Assembly: GCF_030272615.1 (NCBI RefSeq)
Contig: NC_081406.1
Coordinates: 484,745,900-484,809,899 of the forward strand
Source: Cryptomeria japonica
Taxonomy: Eukaryota > Streptophyta > Pinopsida > Cupressales > Cupressaceae
Reading direction: 5' to 3'
Length of the DNA: 64,000 nt
Part shown: positions 46,981 to 58,533 of the stretch, piece by piece
Layout of the letters: each line of letters opens with the position of its first letter
Position numbering within the stretch: position 1 is the stretch's first letter
Translations under genes and position numbers: made by a program
Notes under the pieces: generated by a model
The model's input: the letters and a program-made list of their open reading frames with translations, nothing else
The model's database searches: none
What the model was told of the DNA's origin: nothing

Positions 46981-49900
46981 TCAACCTTGTAACCAGTTGG
47001 TTACAATCTAAAAAAAGATCTGCCAAAACCAGATTCAAGTTCTCAATGAACTTTTTGGTGTCTTTTATTGCGGCCTCTGTCCTCTAAACTGTGCTAGTGA
47101 GGTGTTGCATTTGCTCTGTTAGTGTTTTCTATCCTTGAATTAGGGCATTAGATATTTCTTTCCTTAAGGTGGCAAGGTAGTCCAGTTTTGGACTTAGTCT
47201 CCATTTAAGATCCTTAGCCTTACCTTTTATTCTTTCCTTTTCTCTTTCCAACTTTAATAGTTCTTCCTCAAAACCTGTTATCTTCTGCTCAAAAATTGAT
47301 AATGAATCAGATGAGTTAATGAAATTGTCATCTAGTTGATTTATTTCCTCCTATATCTTGCTGATATTCTTATCTATATCAACTGTCAAAAAGTTAGTCT
47401 TACAGGAATCTCTATACAAAGTTTTGAATTCCTTTAATGTGCTACATAATTATGGTAGAAGTGTGTCAAACTGCCTTGTACACTTCTTTATTTCTTCCTC
47501 AAAGAATTTGTGTTTTTCCTTCTCTAATCTCTCCTTATACTTCCCCTTTTATTTGTTCAACTGTCACAGTGTTTTCAGTAATATACTTGGACAAAGTGTC
47601 AAGTTGACTCAAAGAATATTTATTTTCTACATTACATTTTGGAGCTATCATCTTTAGAATTGGAATTGTATCATCTATAGCCTTGTATGCTTGTGACCTA
47701 CAATATGTTATTTTCTTTACGGAGTCCAAAAGAACTTCTATTACATTAGTTGATTTGAATCCTATAGTTGAAGTGCCAACACTCTATATCCTACCCATGG
47801 GAGCAATATCCTTGCTTGTGGTGACCTTTGGTAGGTCAGTTTGTGCTTCCATTTCCTTAAGCAAAGGTTTGTCTTGCTCAGCTGATGCCAGTGGTATTGA
47901 CTCTGTGTGAACTTGTTGCTGTGACGGAGCCTTTTGCTCTACTTGTTGTTTTGTGTTACCATCTGTCAATTTACCTTCTGTGTTATCTGTTTGCCAGTGC
48001 CTCACTAGCCATATCTGTCTTTCCAGTTGTGTCCTTATCTACCACAATGTTAACTTTTTGAGTATCAATGTCAACTGTGTATAACACCTCAGAGTTTGGA
48101 CTTGTGTCCTCTTGTGGTATCTACATACTCTCATTAGCTGGTTGATCTTTAGTTGTAACTACCGGTGGAGTATTCAGAGTTGGTGGGGATAAGTTGTCTT
48201 TTATTTTTATGCTCGGAGGTCCACAAACCTTGCCTTTACCCTTATCCTTATCTTGCTGATATACTTTGATAGGTTTAGGATTTTTGTACTCTTCCTGCTT
48301 TTCTTTCTCAACAAGGAATATGTCCCATGCATTAGCAGTTTACTCTACAACCTCATTTACTCTACCAACCATAAGTGCTACATGTCGGTGTGCAGTTGAG
48401 AATACTGTTCGGTTAGCCTTTGAGATCATATCATCTATCTCCTTTGGTGAGTTAATATGATAAACAACAAGTAGTTTCTCAATTTTTATTTTCTTGTCAA
48501 GTTCTACAACAGCTTGTCTTCTAGCTTCAAGTCTCTTAAACAATTCTGTTGGCAATTCATCTACAACTTGCATCAAAAATTTCTTATAGATATCCAAGTG
48601 TAGAATTACACTATTTTCAACTTTTTCCTTGTCGTCAACTAATAATGTATCATATAATTTATTGATAATGTATCATATAATTTATTGATGTTTTTTAGCT
48701 GTCCATCCTCTATTATTTCATCTAGTAGTTTGTCAATTGGAGCAATATTTTGTTGAGTCTTTTTCTTTGGTGTTAAATTTTTCTTCTTTGGAGTTGTCTT
48801 CTTAGTCAGGGGTCTTATTGCCTGTTGTTTTTGTCTGGTTCTTCTAGGAAAAGGTGTAGATACTGGTGAAGGTTTTGTTTTCCTCACAACTCTTTTAAAT
48901 GCAGCTGGCATATCACTCTCTGAAGAAGTTGCTACCTATAAAAGGTGAGTTTCTGGCTGTAGTGTTTCTAACTCATCTTTAGTGATACCGGTTTGTTTAA
49001 GTACATCTTCTTTGATAGCCTTTGCTTGCCTATATCCTCTTCTTACCATTTCTTCTACCTTCTTTACTCTTTTCTTTGATTGAATTTGATTCTCAATAGT
49101 CTCAGCACTACCAAATACTTCTTCTTTAGGTTCCTTGGGTGCTTCTAGAAGGGCTTTTGCATATGTTTCAATTATGTTGTCATCAGTTTCATAACCCATT
49201 TTAGTAACCCAAATGGTTCTTGGGACAACTACCTCCATCCAGATCTCATCCTTCTTAATAACAAAGCATATTTCATCCTTATACTTATCTACAATTGCTT
49301 GTGACAATCTGACTCTAGTATTCATCCAGGCATTCAATGCTTGAAAATATTCATTTATATTCTTTTCTCTATTTTCACCCATGTTGTGCAGTAAATCAGA
49401 CAGTTGTTTGCCTACCGGTATGTCAAAACCTAGATTTATGTTGCCAATACCGGGCACCTATTTTGTTATGTGCAACATTAAACAGACAAGTAGGTTACCA
49501 AATCTAAATGTCCCCTTTTTGTCTTTCTTGATCTTTCCAAGATTATCAATCAATTCATCCTTCAACCATTCACACACATCTATTTTTGCATTATCCTTGA
49601 TCATATCATAAGCACTCTTTATGCATAAACTAGAAACTGAATTTAACCTATTTGCATGTGTTGTTTTGTAGCCTAGAATCATGCTAATGAATCTGACATT
49701 GATGTTAGTCACATCATTTACTCTTAAAGATCTCTTGTCAGATGTTGCACGTGTCAGGTTAGTCACTAAGTCATTTGAGACCTTCTTTGTCTTATTAGGT
49801 CTGTTACCAGTGGAGGGTAACCCTGTCACAACCTTTACTGCTTCTTTAGTTATTTTGTGAACTGAGTCTAACCGGAAAAATTCACCATGAACCCTACTTA

Positions 49901-50247
49901 AAACTATCCTTATAACATCCTTAGGGAATTTTGAAATACTGAGGATTTCAGTGAATCCTAGGGTTTCGACTATTTTGTGTTCAGGTTTCACATTATCGGA
50001 ATCATCACAAATTACTGTCTTATACATGTTTTTAATTTCCTCATCACTTAATTCTTCTATGTGGCAATGAATGTACATTCTAGGGTCTTCTGCAAAAAAC
50101 TACTCCTTTGGGAATTTGAGAAAATGCACCAACATTATCATCCTTCTCAGCAATTTTAGGAACTAACTAAAATATGGGCTTAGGGCATTTGATTACTTCG
50201 ACTACAGTAGGGTTTGCTATGAATTCAAGTATAGAAGAAGATGCCAT
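46981..50247 (-). pseudogene. Element B' ORF2: unassigned protein
   Basis: The start MASSSILEFIANPTVVEV at 50247 matches B ORF2. The homologous protein runs to about 46981 in several frames: frameshift near 50090, stop at 49458-49460 shared with B (after the LHITK motif), a 23-bp tandem duplication at 48643-48688 that shifts the frame, and further shifts near 48340 and 47950-47540. The N-terminal globular domain (YIHCHIEELSDEEI, SRVHGEFFRLDSVHKI, LGYKTTHANRLNSVSSL) is well kept against B. Such conservation between two decayed copies suggests that the parent elements kept this protein under selection. Confidence 0.75.
48643..48688. repeat. 23-bp tandem duplication in B' ORF2
   Basis: AATGTATCATATAATTTATT plus GAT occurs twice in a row. 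B has a single, different copy here. The extra 23 bp breaks the frame. Confidence 0.9.
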
Positions 50248-50550
50248 GATTATAATTACCTTTCTCTGCCTTAGGAATGATTTATTGATGATTGTTTTAC
50301 TACTTTGCTCAAAATGTCTTTGCTCAGAATTTCCATGCTCTTCAAATGTTTGAATGCACAGTGAAGTAGAATGGAGCCAAAAACATTGATTTATAATGTT
50401 AATTTTTCCAACCACCACATTTAATGCTTGCTGATTAAGTAATGACTTAACTTATCTGCCGGTGTAGAAGTAATTTCAACTTCTTACCATCAACCGAGGG
50501 AATTATAGCATATTTCACATTTGATTGTCAAACCCTCAAAGAAATTTTCT

Positions 50551-51687
50551 TTAGTTAGATGAAGACTCTCCTACCAGTGGAATGTTACTCTCTTCTGTTG
50601 GTGGAGTGTTACTCTTTTCTACCGGTGGAGGAGTATTTCTAACAACATTTAGTTCTGATTTCCTGATCCATTGTTTTGAGAATTCCTACTTTACTTCTTC
50701 AACCTTTTCTTTACCTTTCAAACTAGGATCTTTGTTATTTACCAGTGAGGATTTGCTTCTACAAAATTTTGCAATATGTCCAATCTTGTTACACGCATAA
50801 CAAGTCACATTATTTTTCTGAATAGATTTTCCATATCCTATGCTGGTTTGTGTTCTGCATTGATTAGATAAGTGTCCAAATCTTCCACAAACATAACATC
50901 TCACATTCATTCTGTAATTCTTTGAATTATGACCAACTTTGTTGCATTTTGATCATTGACCGGTGGGTGTATTAGTATTCTGATAATTTCTAGATCTACA
51001 TTGATTTTCTCTATGACCATACTTGTTACAGTTAAAGCATTTGCCATTGAATTTATAAGCAGTAGGTTGTCTTACCAGTTTGTCATGATCTTGTGTGTTT
51101 GTAGTACTGGAGCTTTCACTAGCTTTAAAGCTAAGACCATTAGTGTCATCATTAGGTTTCTGATTCTTCAACAAGTCACCAAGTTATTCAGAGCTTTTCT
51201 TGAATTTTTCTTTATGTTGATTTGCAGCAGCCAATTCTCCTTCCAAGATACCTTTTTGTCTCATGAGTTCATTTGAGTCATTATGTGCATGCATCAGATC
51301 TGTCTTCAACATATCATTTTCATAACTAAGTCTTGTGTTTTCATTTGTAGCATCATTTAGTCTTCTAGTCAAGTCTTCTTCATTCTTCTTTCTATCTTCA
51401 ATTTCTTTACAAAATCTCATAGTCATATCCTGCATCTCATTCTTTATTGTCATGTTTTCTTGTTTCAACTTATTCATCAGATCACTAAGAATTTCCCTTT
51501 CATCATTCTCATTTTGCATCTTTTCACAAAGTTCTCTTCTCTTATTTCTTGCAATAGTAATATTTTCTTGAAGTGCTTGAATAATATCCTATGCAACCTT
51601 TAGATCGTCTCCAAGTTTGATATTTTTCAATTTTTGTGTATCATAGTCTAAGAGAGCTGCTTCTAGTTGCTTCATCAGGTTTTCCAT
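50551..51687 (-). pseudogene. Element B' ORF1: coiled-coil, zinc-knuckle gag-like protein
   Basis: ATG at 51687 (MENLMKQLEAALLDYDTQ); one minus-strand frame to a stop at 50551, 379 codons. Internal stops near 51589, 51184, 50951 and 50686 differ from those in B. Knuckles: CFNCNKYGHRENQC (intact), a second with its first Cys replaced beside a stop, CYVCGRFGHLSNQC and CYACNKIGHIAKFC (intact). B and B' damage different knuckles, so the parent had four. Confidence 0.85.
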
Positions 51688-51744
51688 CTCTACCGGTGTC
51701 AAGATCTTCCTCAAGTTGTTAGGCTTTTGAAAATAGAAGACCAG

Positions 51745-51756
51745 GCTTAGATACCA
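51745..51756 (-). promoter_or_regulatory. Primer binding site (element B'), mutated
   Basis: In element orientation TGGTATCTAAGC, two changes from the initiator tRNA-Met site TGGTATCAGAGC. It lies two bases from the LTR. Confidence 0.78.
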
Positions 51757-51758
51757 AT

Positions 51759-52527
51759 TGTTAGGATTCCCATAGATACTGAGAGCGGGGGGTGAATCAG
51801 TATCTAACCGGTAATAAGATTCTCTTAACTTAAAACATGTAGAACATATTAATGTAGTATACCGGTAAACAAAAAGTAATGCAATAAACAGAGACAAAAG
51901 CAACCACATGAAAAACACACCATAACACAATAGTTTAACAAGGAAACCCATTGTGGAAAAAACCTCGGTGGGATTTGTGACCCACAATATTCACTTACTG
52001 GCCAATAAGAGAATATTACTACTACAAGAGGGGCCTGCACATGCAGGAAGGCCAAGTGCCTAGAGCTCACTGCTCAATTACAAAATGGGAAGTCTCACTG
52101 ACTTACAAAATGGATTATATAAATCCAATGTCTTGTACTGCTTCAAAATAGCATCTACTATGCTAGATCCAGTACCAGTTTATAGCTTTGCTTCTTACAT
52201 AAATCCTTAACCTATAATTTGCATAATAGGTATGCCTTATTTCACCTAATTACATTCCTCCATTGCTTACATAATTGTTCTACAATGATCTCTTATATAT
52301 ATGAGTTATTTTACAATTTGCCAAGTCGGCTTACAATGATTTTACAATAATAAACAAAATAAATTACAAACAAAATTCATGTCGGCTTCTGTGCCGATAT
52401 GCTTCCTTTCACTGTCGGTGTTGGTGGTCTTTGTGCTGGTGCTGGTGTCATAGGATTGTAAGGTTTCCATCAATGACAAAACCTTCAATCACCTACAATG
52501 TCTCATATGAGTGTGCATTTGCCAATA
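51759..52527 (-). repeat. Element B' 5' LTR
   Basis: Plus strand TGTTAGGATTCCCATAGATA to GCATTTGCCAATA (one C-to-T change in the terminal CCAACA). Confidence 0.88.
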
Positions 52528-53457
52528 GGGAGAGTTACTATCTCTTTTGCACAAAGATTATCACCTTTTCAGAGGTGAATTGGGTAGCTTCTAATTTAAT
52601 TTGGAACTAGTAAGGGATCTCTTCAACACGCCAGTGTATAAAATCAATTAAGAGGTCTCCCAGCCTTGAGAACCAAGGTTTGATATACCTGAAGGTATGA
52701 AGGACAGCTATTCCCAAGCACTGTCATTGACTTGATTTTCATCAAATCACATTTATTTTATAGTGGGTTGGATTACTTGGCGTTAGCCATTCCCACTTAG
52801 GTCATTCCCCTCTCACCAGCCTTAATGGCTAAGAGTTATTAGCTCCTCAGGAGGGCAGGCCCACTAAAGAATGCATTAATGAAAGCAAAGGATGAGTCTA
52901 GCTTTCTGATCACCTAAGAAAGGTGAGAGCATACTCACCTATCATCAAAACACATAAAACATGATTGTTCATTTCGATTAGCAAAAACAAGTGTGCCTAG
53001 AAAATTTAAAGAAGACATAGAGTTTGGTTGGGTCCTTCTAGGCAACTTGGAAAATAGATGCATTAGTAGTCATTATGTGTTTTGGATGAAATGAAGCTTT
53101 GACAAGCATAATCTTCGACAATCATCCTACAAAAACCAGTTAGGCTACCAAAAAACTCACAAACAGACTAGGGTTAGCATTAGTAATAATCAAATTGAAG
53201 CATGAAAACCTTAAAATGCAATTTGCTTAGAAAACACAGAAGCAGAGTTTCGTACGACACAATTTACTTGACTGTATGAGTATCCTTCCACGATAGTACA
53301 CGTACAAAATAGAGCTCGTACAAGTCAGGAAGAATTATCATCTCAGTGCACAAAGGAGCTTGTACAAGACTGAAAAGGGGCTCGTATGAGATTCTAATTC
53401 TAACTCGGCTAGAAATGAAGATTTGATGATGTTTGAGAGGCCAAAAATTAGATTTTC
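52528..53457 (-). other. Element C 5' leader
   Basis: The leader resumes after B'. The block 52740-52870 (AGTGGGTTGGATTACTTGGC, CCCTCTCACCAGCC) matches D's leader at 36460-36530. Short repeats with CGTACGA/CGTACAA words lie at 53250-53400. No gene. Confidence 0.6.
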
Positions 53458-53476
53458 GGCCCCACGGTGGGCACCA
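53458..53476 (-). promoter_or_regulatory. Element C primer binding site
   Basis: GGCCCCACGGTGGGCACCA on the plus strand, so TGGTGCCCACCGTGGGGCC in element orientation, a few bases from the LTR. Same type as in D. Confidence 0.82.
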
Positions 53477-53482
53477 AAATTT

Positions 53483-54657
53483 TGTTCTTTGTGAAGTGTG
53501 ATACCTGTAGCTACAACACAAAACACTCAATAGATCATTACAAGCATGGTTATCAAACTAAAAGCAAATGAAAGATAAAACCATGACAAAGCAACCTATC
53601 GCCTCCTAAGAGATGCAAGTATGGATTTTCTCTCAGATCTGGATAAGCAATCCCAGTGACTTGACTACACCTAGATGGAGGATTTGAAATGATATTGATG
53701 TGCAAAGATGAGATTGATTATGCTAGATTGATCCAAGAGACTAATTGAGATAATGATATGCATGATTAAGCTATGATGATGATGCAATTAAGCTAGAAAA
53801 GAGATTGATTAAGCTACATGATTCAACAATTATACTAGGAAATGATCAAATTAAACTAAATCTAAGATGCAATTGCCTATAATAACAATGCTCAAATGAT
53901 AAGCTAAAAGATATATGCCTATAGTAATAATGCATAAGATGAAATGAGATGGGATCCTTATTGCTCCAAAATGGGGGATATTTATAGAATTTCCAAGGCC
54001 AGGGGTGAGGTGGTAGGAATCAACGGTCAAGATTGAGTTTGAAGATATCAAGGGTAAAACTGGAGGAGGTTGAAGAAGAGGTTGGAGGAAGAGACACTTG
54101 TCATCTCTATGGTTACAAGTGTCAAGGAGCTTTACTCATAAAAGGGCAAGTGTCCAAGAGAGGAGACATGTGGCCAAAGTACCATGTGTCTCAAGAAGAA
54201 AATATCCACACCATAGGAGGTTAGGATAAGGAGGTTAGACTATGCAAGATATGATAGAGTTAGTTAAACCCAAGGTTAGGTGGAATGGGTTAGGTTAGAG
54301 GGATGGTTAGGTTAGGTGGTTAGAAGTTAGGAGGCATGTGGCTAATTTGAATTTAAAAATTCAAATAATAGGAAAAGACTAATTGATTCTCAACAACTCA
54401 TAAATTGATTTGTTTTAATTAATTAGAGGATTAGAAGAATTGATTTAAATTGGGGGAAGATTAATTAATTTGAATTAATTAATCAAAGGGGACTATGGAA
54501 ATGAACCTATTAAATAAATCCTTAGATTTATTAATAAGTAGATGAAAGGGAGAATTTAATCAAATTGCCTAATGAATTCAATTAAATTAGGGAGGAGGAT
54601 TAATTAAATAATTGCTTATTTAATTAATTATCTTCAGACCATTTTTAGGTGTATACA
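53483..54657 (-). repeat. Element C 5' LTR
   Basis: Plus strand TGTTCTTTGTGAAGTG to TAGGTGTATACA, 1175 bp, then ATTAC. It shares with D's LTR only the TGTATACA end and the AT-rich TTAATTAA region, so C and D are related but separate families. Confidence 0.9.
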
Positions 54658-55670
54658 ATTACTACATGAATATAATCAGGAAAGGAGCTACCAAGATAGA
54701 TTGGGGTGAGCAAATCAGTGATGCTCTTTGTGCACAACTAAAAGAGGTCAAGGTAACACTAAAATTCTACATGACCTCATACCTTGTATATGCAGCTACC
54801 TCTATGAGGCAATATCCAAGTCTATCTACAAAGGGTGACATAAGGTTAGTACCTGTTTGAAACCATTATGACCAACTCACAATCAATAATCAAGGGAATC
54901 ATTTCAGAAGGGTTAATGATGCTTTCTTTGTTGTATGGAAGTGTATGTTTGATAAATACTTGCAGAAGAAGAGACTGTCAGGAGAAGCATATAGAAAGGT
55001 TCTCATTTTGGATGTGTCTTTCTTTAGTTCCCTACTTTCACTTACATTTGGATAGGACGTTTCTCAGAAGAACCCTTCATTTTTCAAAGATATCCATCTG
55101 ACAAAATTATACTCATGGAACTATGTCAGCAATTTATTTATGTGCTTGAAAAGAAGTCGCAAGCTCATAAAACTCGCTTGAAGTTCCCAGAATTTATTGG
55201 CTAGTATTTAGTTATGACCAACCCCAACGCTAAGAACATGGAAGAGGAAATGCAATTGAATACCATGAGGAGGTTCAAGGACTGACATAATTTTGATTTT
55301 TGTGGCATGAAAAAGACTCAAAAGGAATTAAACTCATGTATTGAGATTTGAGGATGTATGGGAAGATTGCCAAGACAAAGAAGACGTAAGGAGAATGGAT
55401 TTCAGCCACCTTACATTGGGGTAGATTGAAAATCTGGATTTGGCCAAAAACTTGATGACCGTGGAGGATACTAATGACATAGTAGACCTAGTCTATTATG
55501 AACAGAAAATTGATGATTCTCCACTCCCGCCTGTGCAATGGTAAAAGAGGAGAGTAAATCTATTACTCAAAGAGTTGCCCCTATTTTGGCAAATACCAAT
55601 GCATGGTTGCTAAAGAAGAAAATCAGAGTGAAACAACTTCCTGCTAGTTTTGGTGATGATGACAATAGTG
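54658..55670 (+). pseudogene. F coding region, piece 3
   Basis: It resumes in the frame left at 14538 (MNIIRKGATKIDWGEQISDA, then FYMTSYLVYAATSM). A stop at 54858 is followed in frame by FRRVNDAFFVVWKCMFDKYL. After a frameshift near 55005, YPSDKIILMELCQQFIYVLE and RLKFPEFIG follow in another frame. Near the right end are TQRVAPILANTNAWLLKKK and LPASFGDDDNS, cut by element E at 55671. The helical, Trp/Tyr-containing middle looks like a folded domain. I cannot assign it. Confidence 0.62.
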
Positions 55671-56775
55671 TGTTGGCTTAATGATGATTATAATGTATTC
55701 ATCAGTTGTTGTCATTGATGAAACACTCTCACACACATATATGATAACATTGACTACCGATGTAACTCAATTGGTTTATACTACCAACCGGTATGTTTAA
55801 GGTCTATCTCTAACCGGTATCTTGTGACAATCGGTATGTGCCTTTGAGATAACCTATGTTAACACTAAGTTGGCATCAGAATCAGAATGAAGATGAAGAA
55901 GAAGATCAAGTGGAAGATCCCATAACAACGGCTCACTAGTTTTATTTCAACCAGTATTAAACTGCTCTAACCGGTATCTGTTTTGTGATGAGTTACCAGC
56001 ACCGTTTGTTTGGCGGTCATTTTTGTGATGAGTTATGATTATATGACTAGATTCACTACACCTAGGAAATTGTGTTCCTATGGCCCACATAAGGGTTGTA
56101 TGTCTATTTAAAGAAATCATAGAGAATCATTTTTATGATGATGATAATAGATAGAGAGTTGTTATGTGAAAAGAGAAAAACTTTTTGTTGAGAAGTGATA
56201 AGTGTTAAGATGCAAAGAAGTGTTGAATGTACTTAGAAGGATCCAATCAAGCAAGTTTTGTGCTACTCAGAACTAATCAAACTACTCTTATTGTTTTCTA
56301 GCCATTACAACAGATACAAATCCCTTAAACGGGTAAGCTCTAACAAGATTCATTTTACAAATCCTCTGACAAGGTGATCCATTAGTTTGGATTCTCAAAT
56401 CATCCAGCGAGGTTACTCCTAACAGGGTAGTACTCTTAACAGGGTATAAGCTTCCAATCAAGCTTGGAATCTCTAACAAGATTTGATCCTAGCAGAGGTC
56501 TTTGTAAGACCTTAACCGATTAGTTTTCTATTACTACAAATAGTTAACTTGTGAGTTCCATCTCATCGTGGTTTTTACCTGTTTGGGTTTTCCACGTATA
56601 AACACTTGTGTTATGGTGGATGTTCTACTTTATGTGGATGTTGTTATTTCATTTTGGATAGCATGTATTTTGTTTAATTGCTTAGTTAAATTTATCTATG
56701 GATTAGTATTTAAAGCAGTGTATGTTTTGGAGTCACTGATTCACCCCCCCCTCTCAATGCTTTTCAAGTCCATCA
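55671..56775 (+). repeat. Element E 5' LTR
   Basis: TGTTGGCTTAATGATG to CAAGTCCATCA, 1105 bp. AACCGGTA-type words occur at about 55790-55830 and 55975. It has about 60 bp near 56165-56220 that the 3' copy lacks. The C-rich run is near 56745. Confidence 0.9.
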
Positions 56776-56777
56776 AT

Positions 56778-56789
56778 TGGTATCAGAGC
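56778..56789 (+). promoter_or_regulatory. Primer binding site, initiator tRNA-Met type (element E)
   Basis: TGGTATCAGAGC, unmutated, two bases after the LTR. Confidence 0.9.
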
Positions 56790-56837
56790 CTAACCTCTTT
56801 GAAGCCTAACCACTTAGAAGGGAATCTTGAAACCACC

Positions 56838-58133
56838 ATGGGGGACAGAAGCTACTTTGAGATGGTTAGAGAAGTAGAAGCCAGTAGAAATGAATTTGAA
56901 ACCCTTAGGGGTAAACTGAAAGCTTCTCAAGTCAAGAGGAGAGAGCTATCTAAAAAACTATTAGAAATATTTGACAATAGTTCTTCGGATAAAGCTAATA
57001 TTGATGCCTTATCAGAAGAAGTTGAAAAGATGTAGGGTGAGAAACTGAATCTAAGAAGAGAACTGGAAAGTCTTACTATCCACATGAGTCAGGAGTTGGA
57101 ATCTAGAAGAGCTATTGAAGATCTTATCAAAGCAAGAGATCAAGAGATCCTAAAAATCAAACAGGAAAGAGACACCATGCATGAGGATTTAATAGCTGAA
57201 ACAAAAGAAAAGGAGAACTTAAAGTTAGACCTTGGGTTGGCATCATCTCTAAAAGAGAATCTGTCTAAGCATAATGAAGATCTTGTCAATAAGCTTGCCG
57301 AAGCCAATGAGAAATTGGAAAAGTTTGTCAAAAGTTCTACCATGCTGGAAGAACAAATTCAATCACAGAGAATGAAGGGTGATATCTCTGGACTTGGATT
57401 TCATACAACTAAAAAAGGTGAATCCTTCGGTACCAAGAGCAACTATCAAAAGAATAAAAATATTTCTAAAGTCAAGAAGACTACCGGTAAGAAATCTTTC
57501 AAAACTGCCTACTTTGCTTGTCATAAGCCTAGTCATATTATAAATGTTTGTAGGAACAAACCTAGCCGAAATGCAAGTTATAATACCAATGCTAGGTATG
57601 TATGTATAAAGTTTGAAGGTCATTGCTACACTTGTGGAATGTATGGACATAAACATATTGAGTGCAGATATGGTGTAAATAATCTTGCACCACACATGCA
57701 TCCTAGACCATATGGTGACCGAACAAGAAATTTTGATAACCGGGTGAACATGAACTGGCAAAGATCCTATGACAACAGGTTTAGTCCATTCAATATGGAA
57801 AAGGTAAAAAATGTTGTGTGTACCTTTTGTAATAAAATTGGTCATGTGGCTATGAACTGTAGAAAAAGAACAGGAAGAGGAAATGCAGGACCCTGGAGAT
57901 CATATGGTATGGTCTGTTACCACTGCAACAAACCGAGGCACCTGGTGAAATTTGGCAGAACCAAAAATAGCAAATCAGTCAACTCTACTAAGGATCAAAA
58001 AGGCAAGAAAAAAATTGATGTTGAGGAAACAAGAGAAGATATGAATAAGACATGGAAAAAGAAGAGCAAAGAAGTGCCTGTAGAAGAAGTCACTCCTTCA
58101 CCTAGTGAAGAGAGTCCAGCACCGGTGACTTAA
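56838..58133 (+). pseudogene. Element E ORF1: coiled-coil, zinc-knuckle gag-like protein
   Basis: ATG at 56838 (MGDRSYFEMVREVEAS), one frame of 432 codons including the final stop at 58131, with a single TAG at 57033 where Gln would fit. The first 190 residues are coiled coil. Knuckles: ACHKPSHIINVC (degenerate), CYTCGMYGHKHIEC (intact), CTFCNKIGHVAMNC (intact), CYHCNKPRHLVKFG (last Cys lost). C-terminal Glu/Pro-rich tail. The best preserved ORF1 here. The same layout as A ORF1, including the MVCYHCNKP motif. Confidence 0.83.
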
Positions 58134-58533
58134 GCTTGTCTAAAATGACTAAGGGGAGCATAAAGGTAAAACATATTTCAGACCCTTTTTGTAGAATAAG
58201 CGAGAAAGAATCTTTTTGAATTTTGAATTTTGGTGACTTTTTGTGCTGACATATCAATCAACTAGTATTTCACTTAAGCAATGAAATTAGGGTTTTTAAC
58301 CTAAAAGTACGAGCATTTATTACGGTCTGTAAAAAGGATAAAAACAAGTTTTACCTTATCATTTTTACCCTAATCCCTCCGAAAAAGAATTGAAGCGATT
58401 GCAGAGTAGAGCAAGTTAGTCTTGGTGTGAATTAGCAAATGGCTTTGTGATTAAGAGAAATCAAGTAGAATAGGAAGCTGCAGAGAAGCGAACGGGAGCG
58501 CATTTGAACAATCCAACCAAGAGTTGAAGCGAC
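58134..58533 (+). other. Spacer between ORF1 and ORF2 of element E
   Basis: 400 bp, AT-rich, with TAAGGGGAGC just after ORF1 (as in A). No gene seen. Confidence 0.5.

Larger units (their letters stand above)
46012..52527 (-). mobile_element. Element B': second copy of the B family, reverse orientation
   Basis: 3' LTR 46012-46773, polypurine boxes, ORF2, ORF1, primer site, 5' LTR 51759-52527. Flanks GTGAG (46007-46011) and GGGAG (52528-52532) are a 5-bp duplication with one mismatch. Same genes and order as B, and no pol. It is inserted in the leader region of C. Confidence 0.9.
14539..54657 (-). mobile_element. Element C: Tat-like Ty3/gypsy element with nested insertions (40 kb)
   Basis: It lies in the minus orientation. 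The 3' LTR (14539-14819 plus 38558-39386) is split by element D. Then come a 3' non-coding region, integrase, archaeal-type RNase H, a linker, protease, a long 5' region interrupted by B', a primer site and the 5' LTR (53483-54657). Flanks GTTAC (14534-14538) and ATTAC (54658-54662) are a probable 5-bp duplication with one mismatch. The coding frame of F continues from one flank to the other. Without D and B' the element is about 9.9 kb. RT, the first RNase H and a recognisable gag are missing. Confidence 0.85.

Noticed and set aside
54868-55101. Separate small gene in frame 1
   Set aside because: It overlaps the F frame, whose continuity with flanking pieces is better supported.
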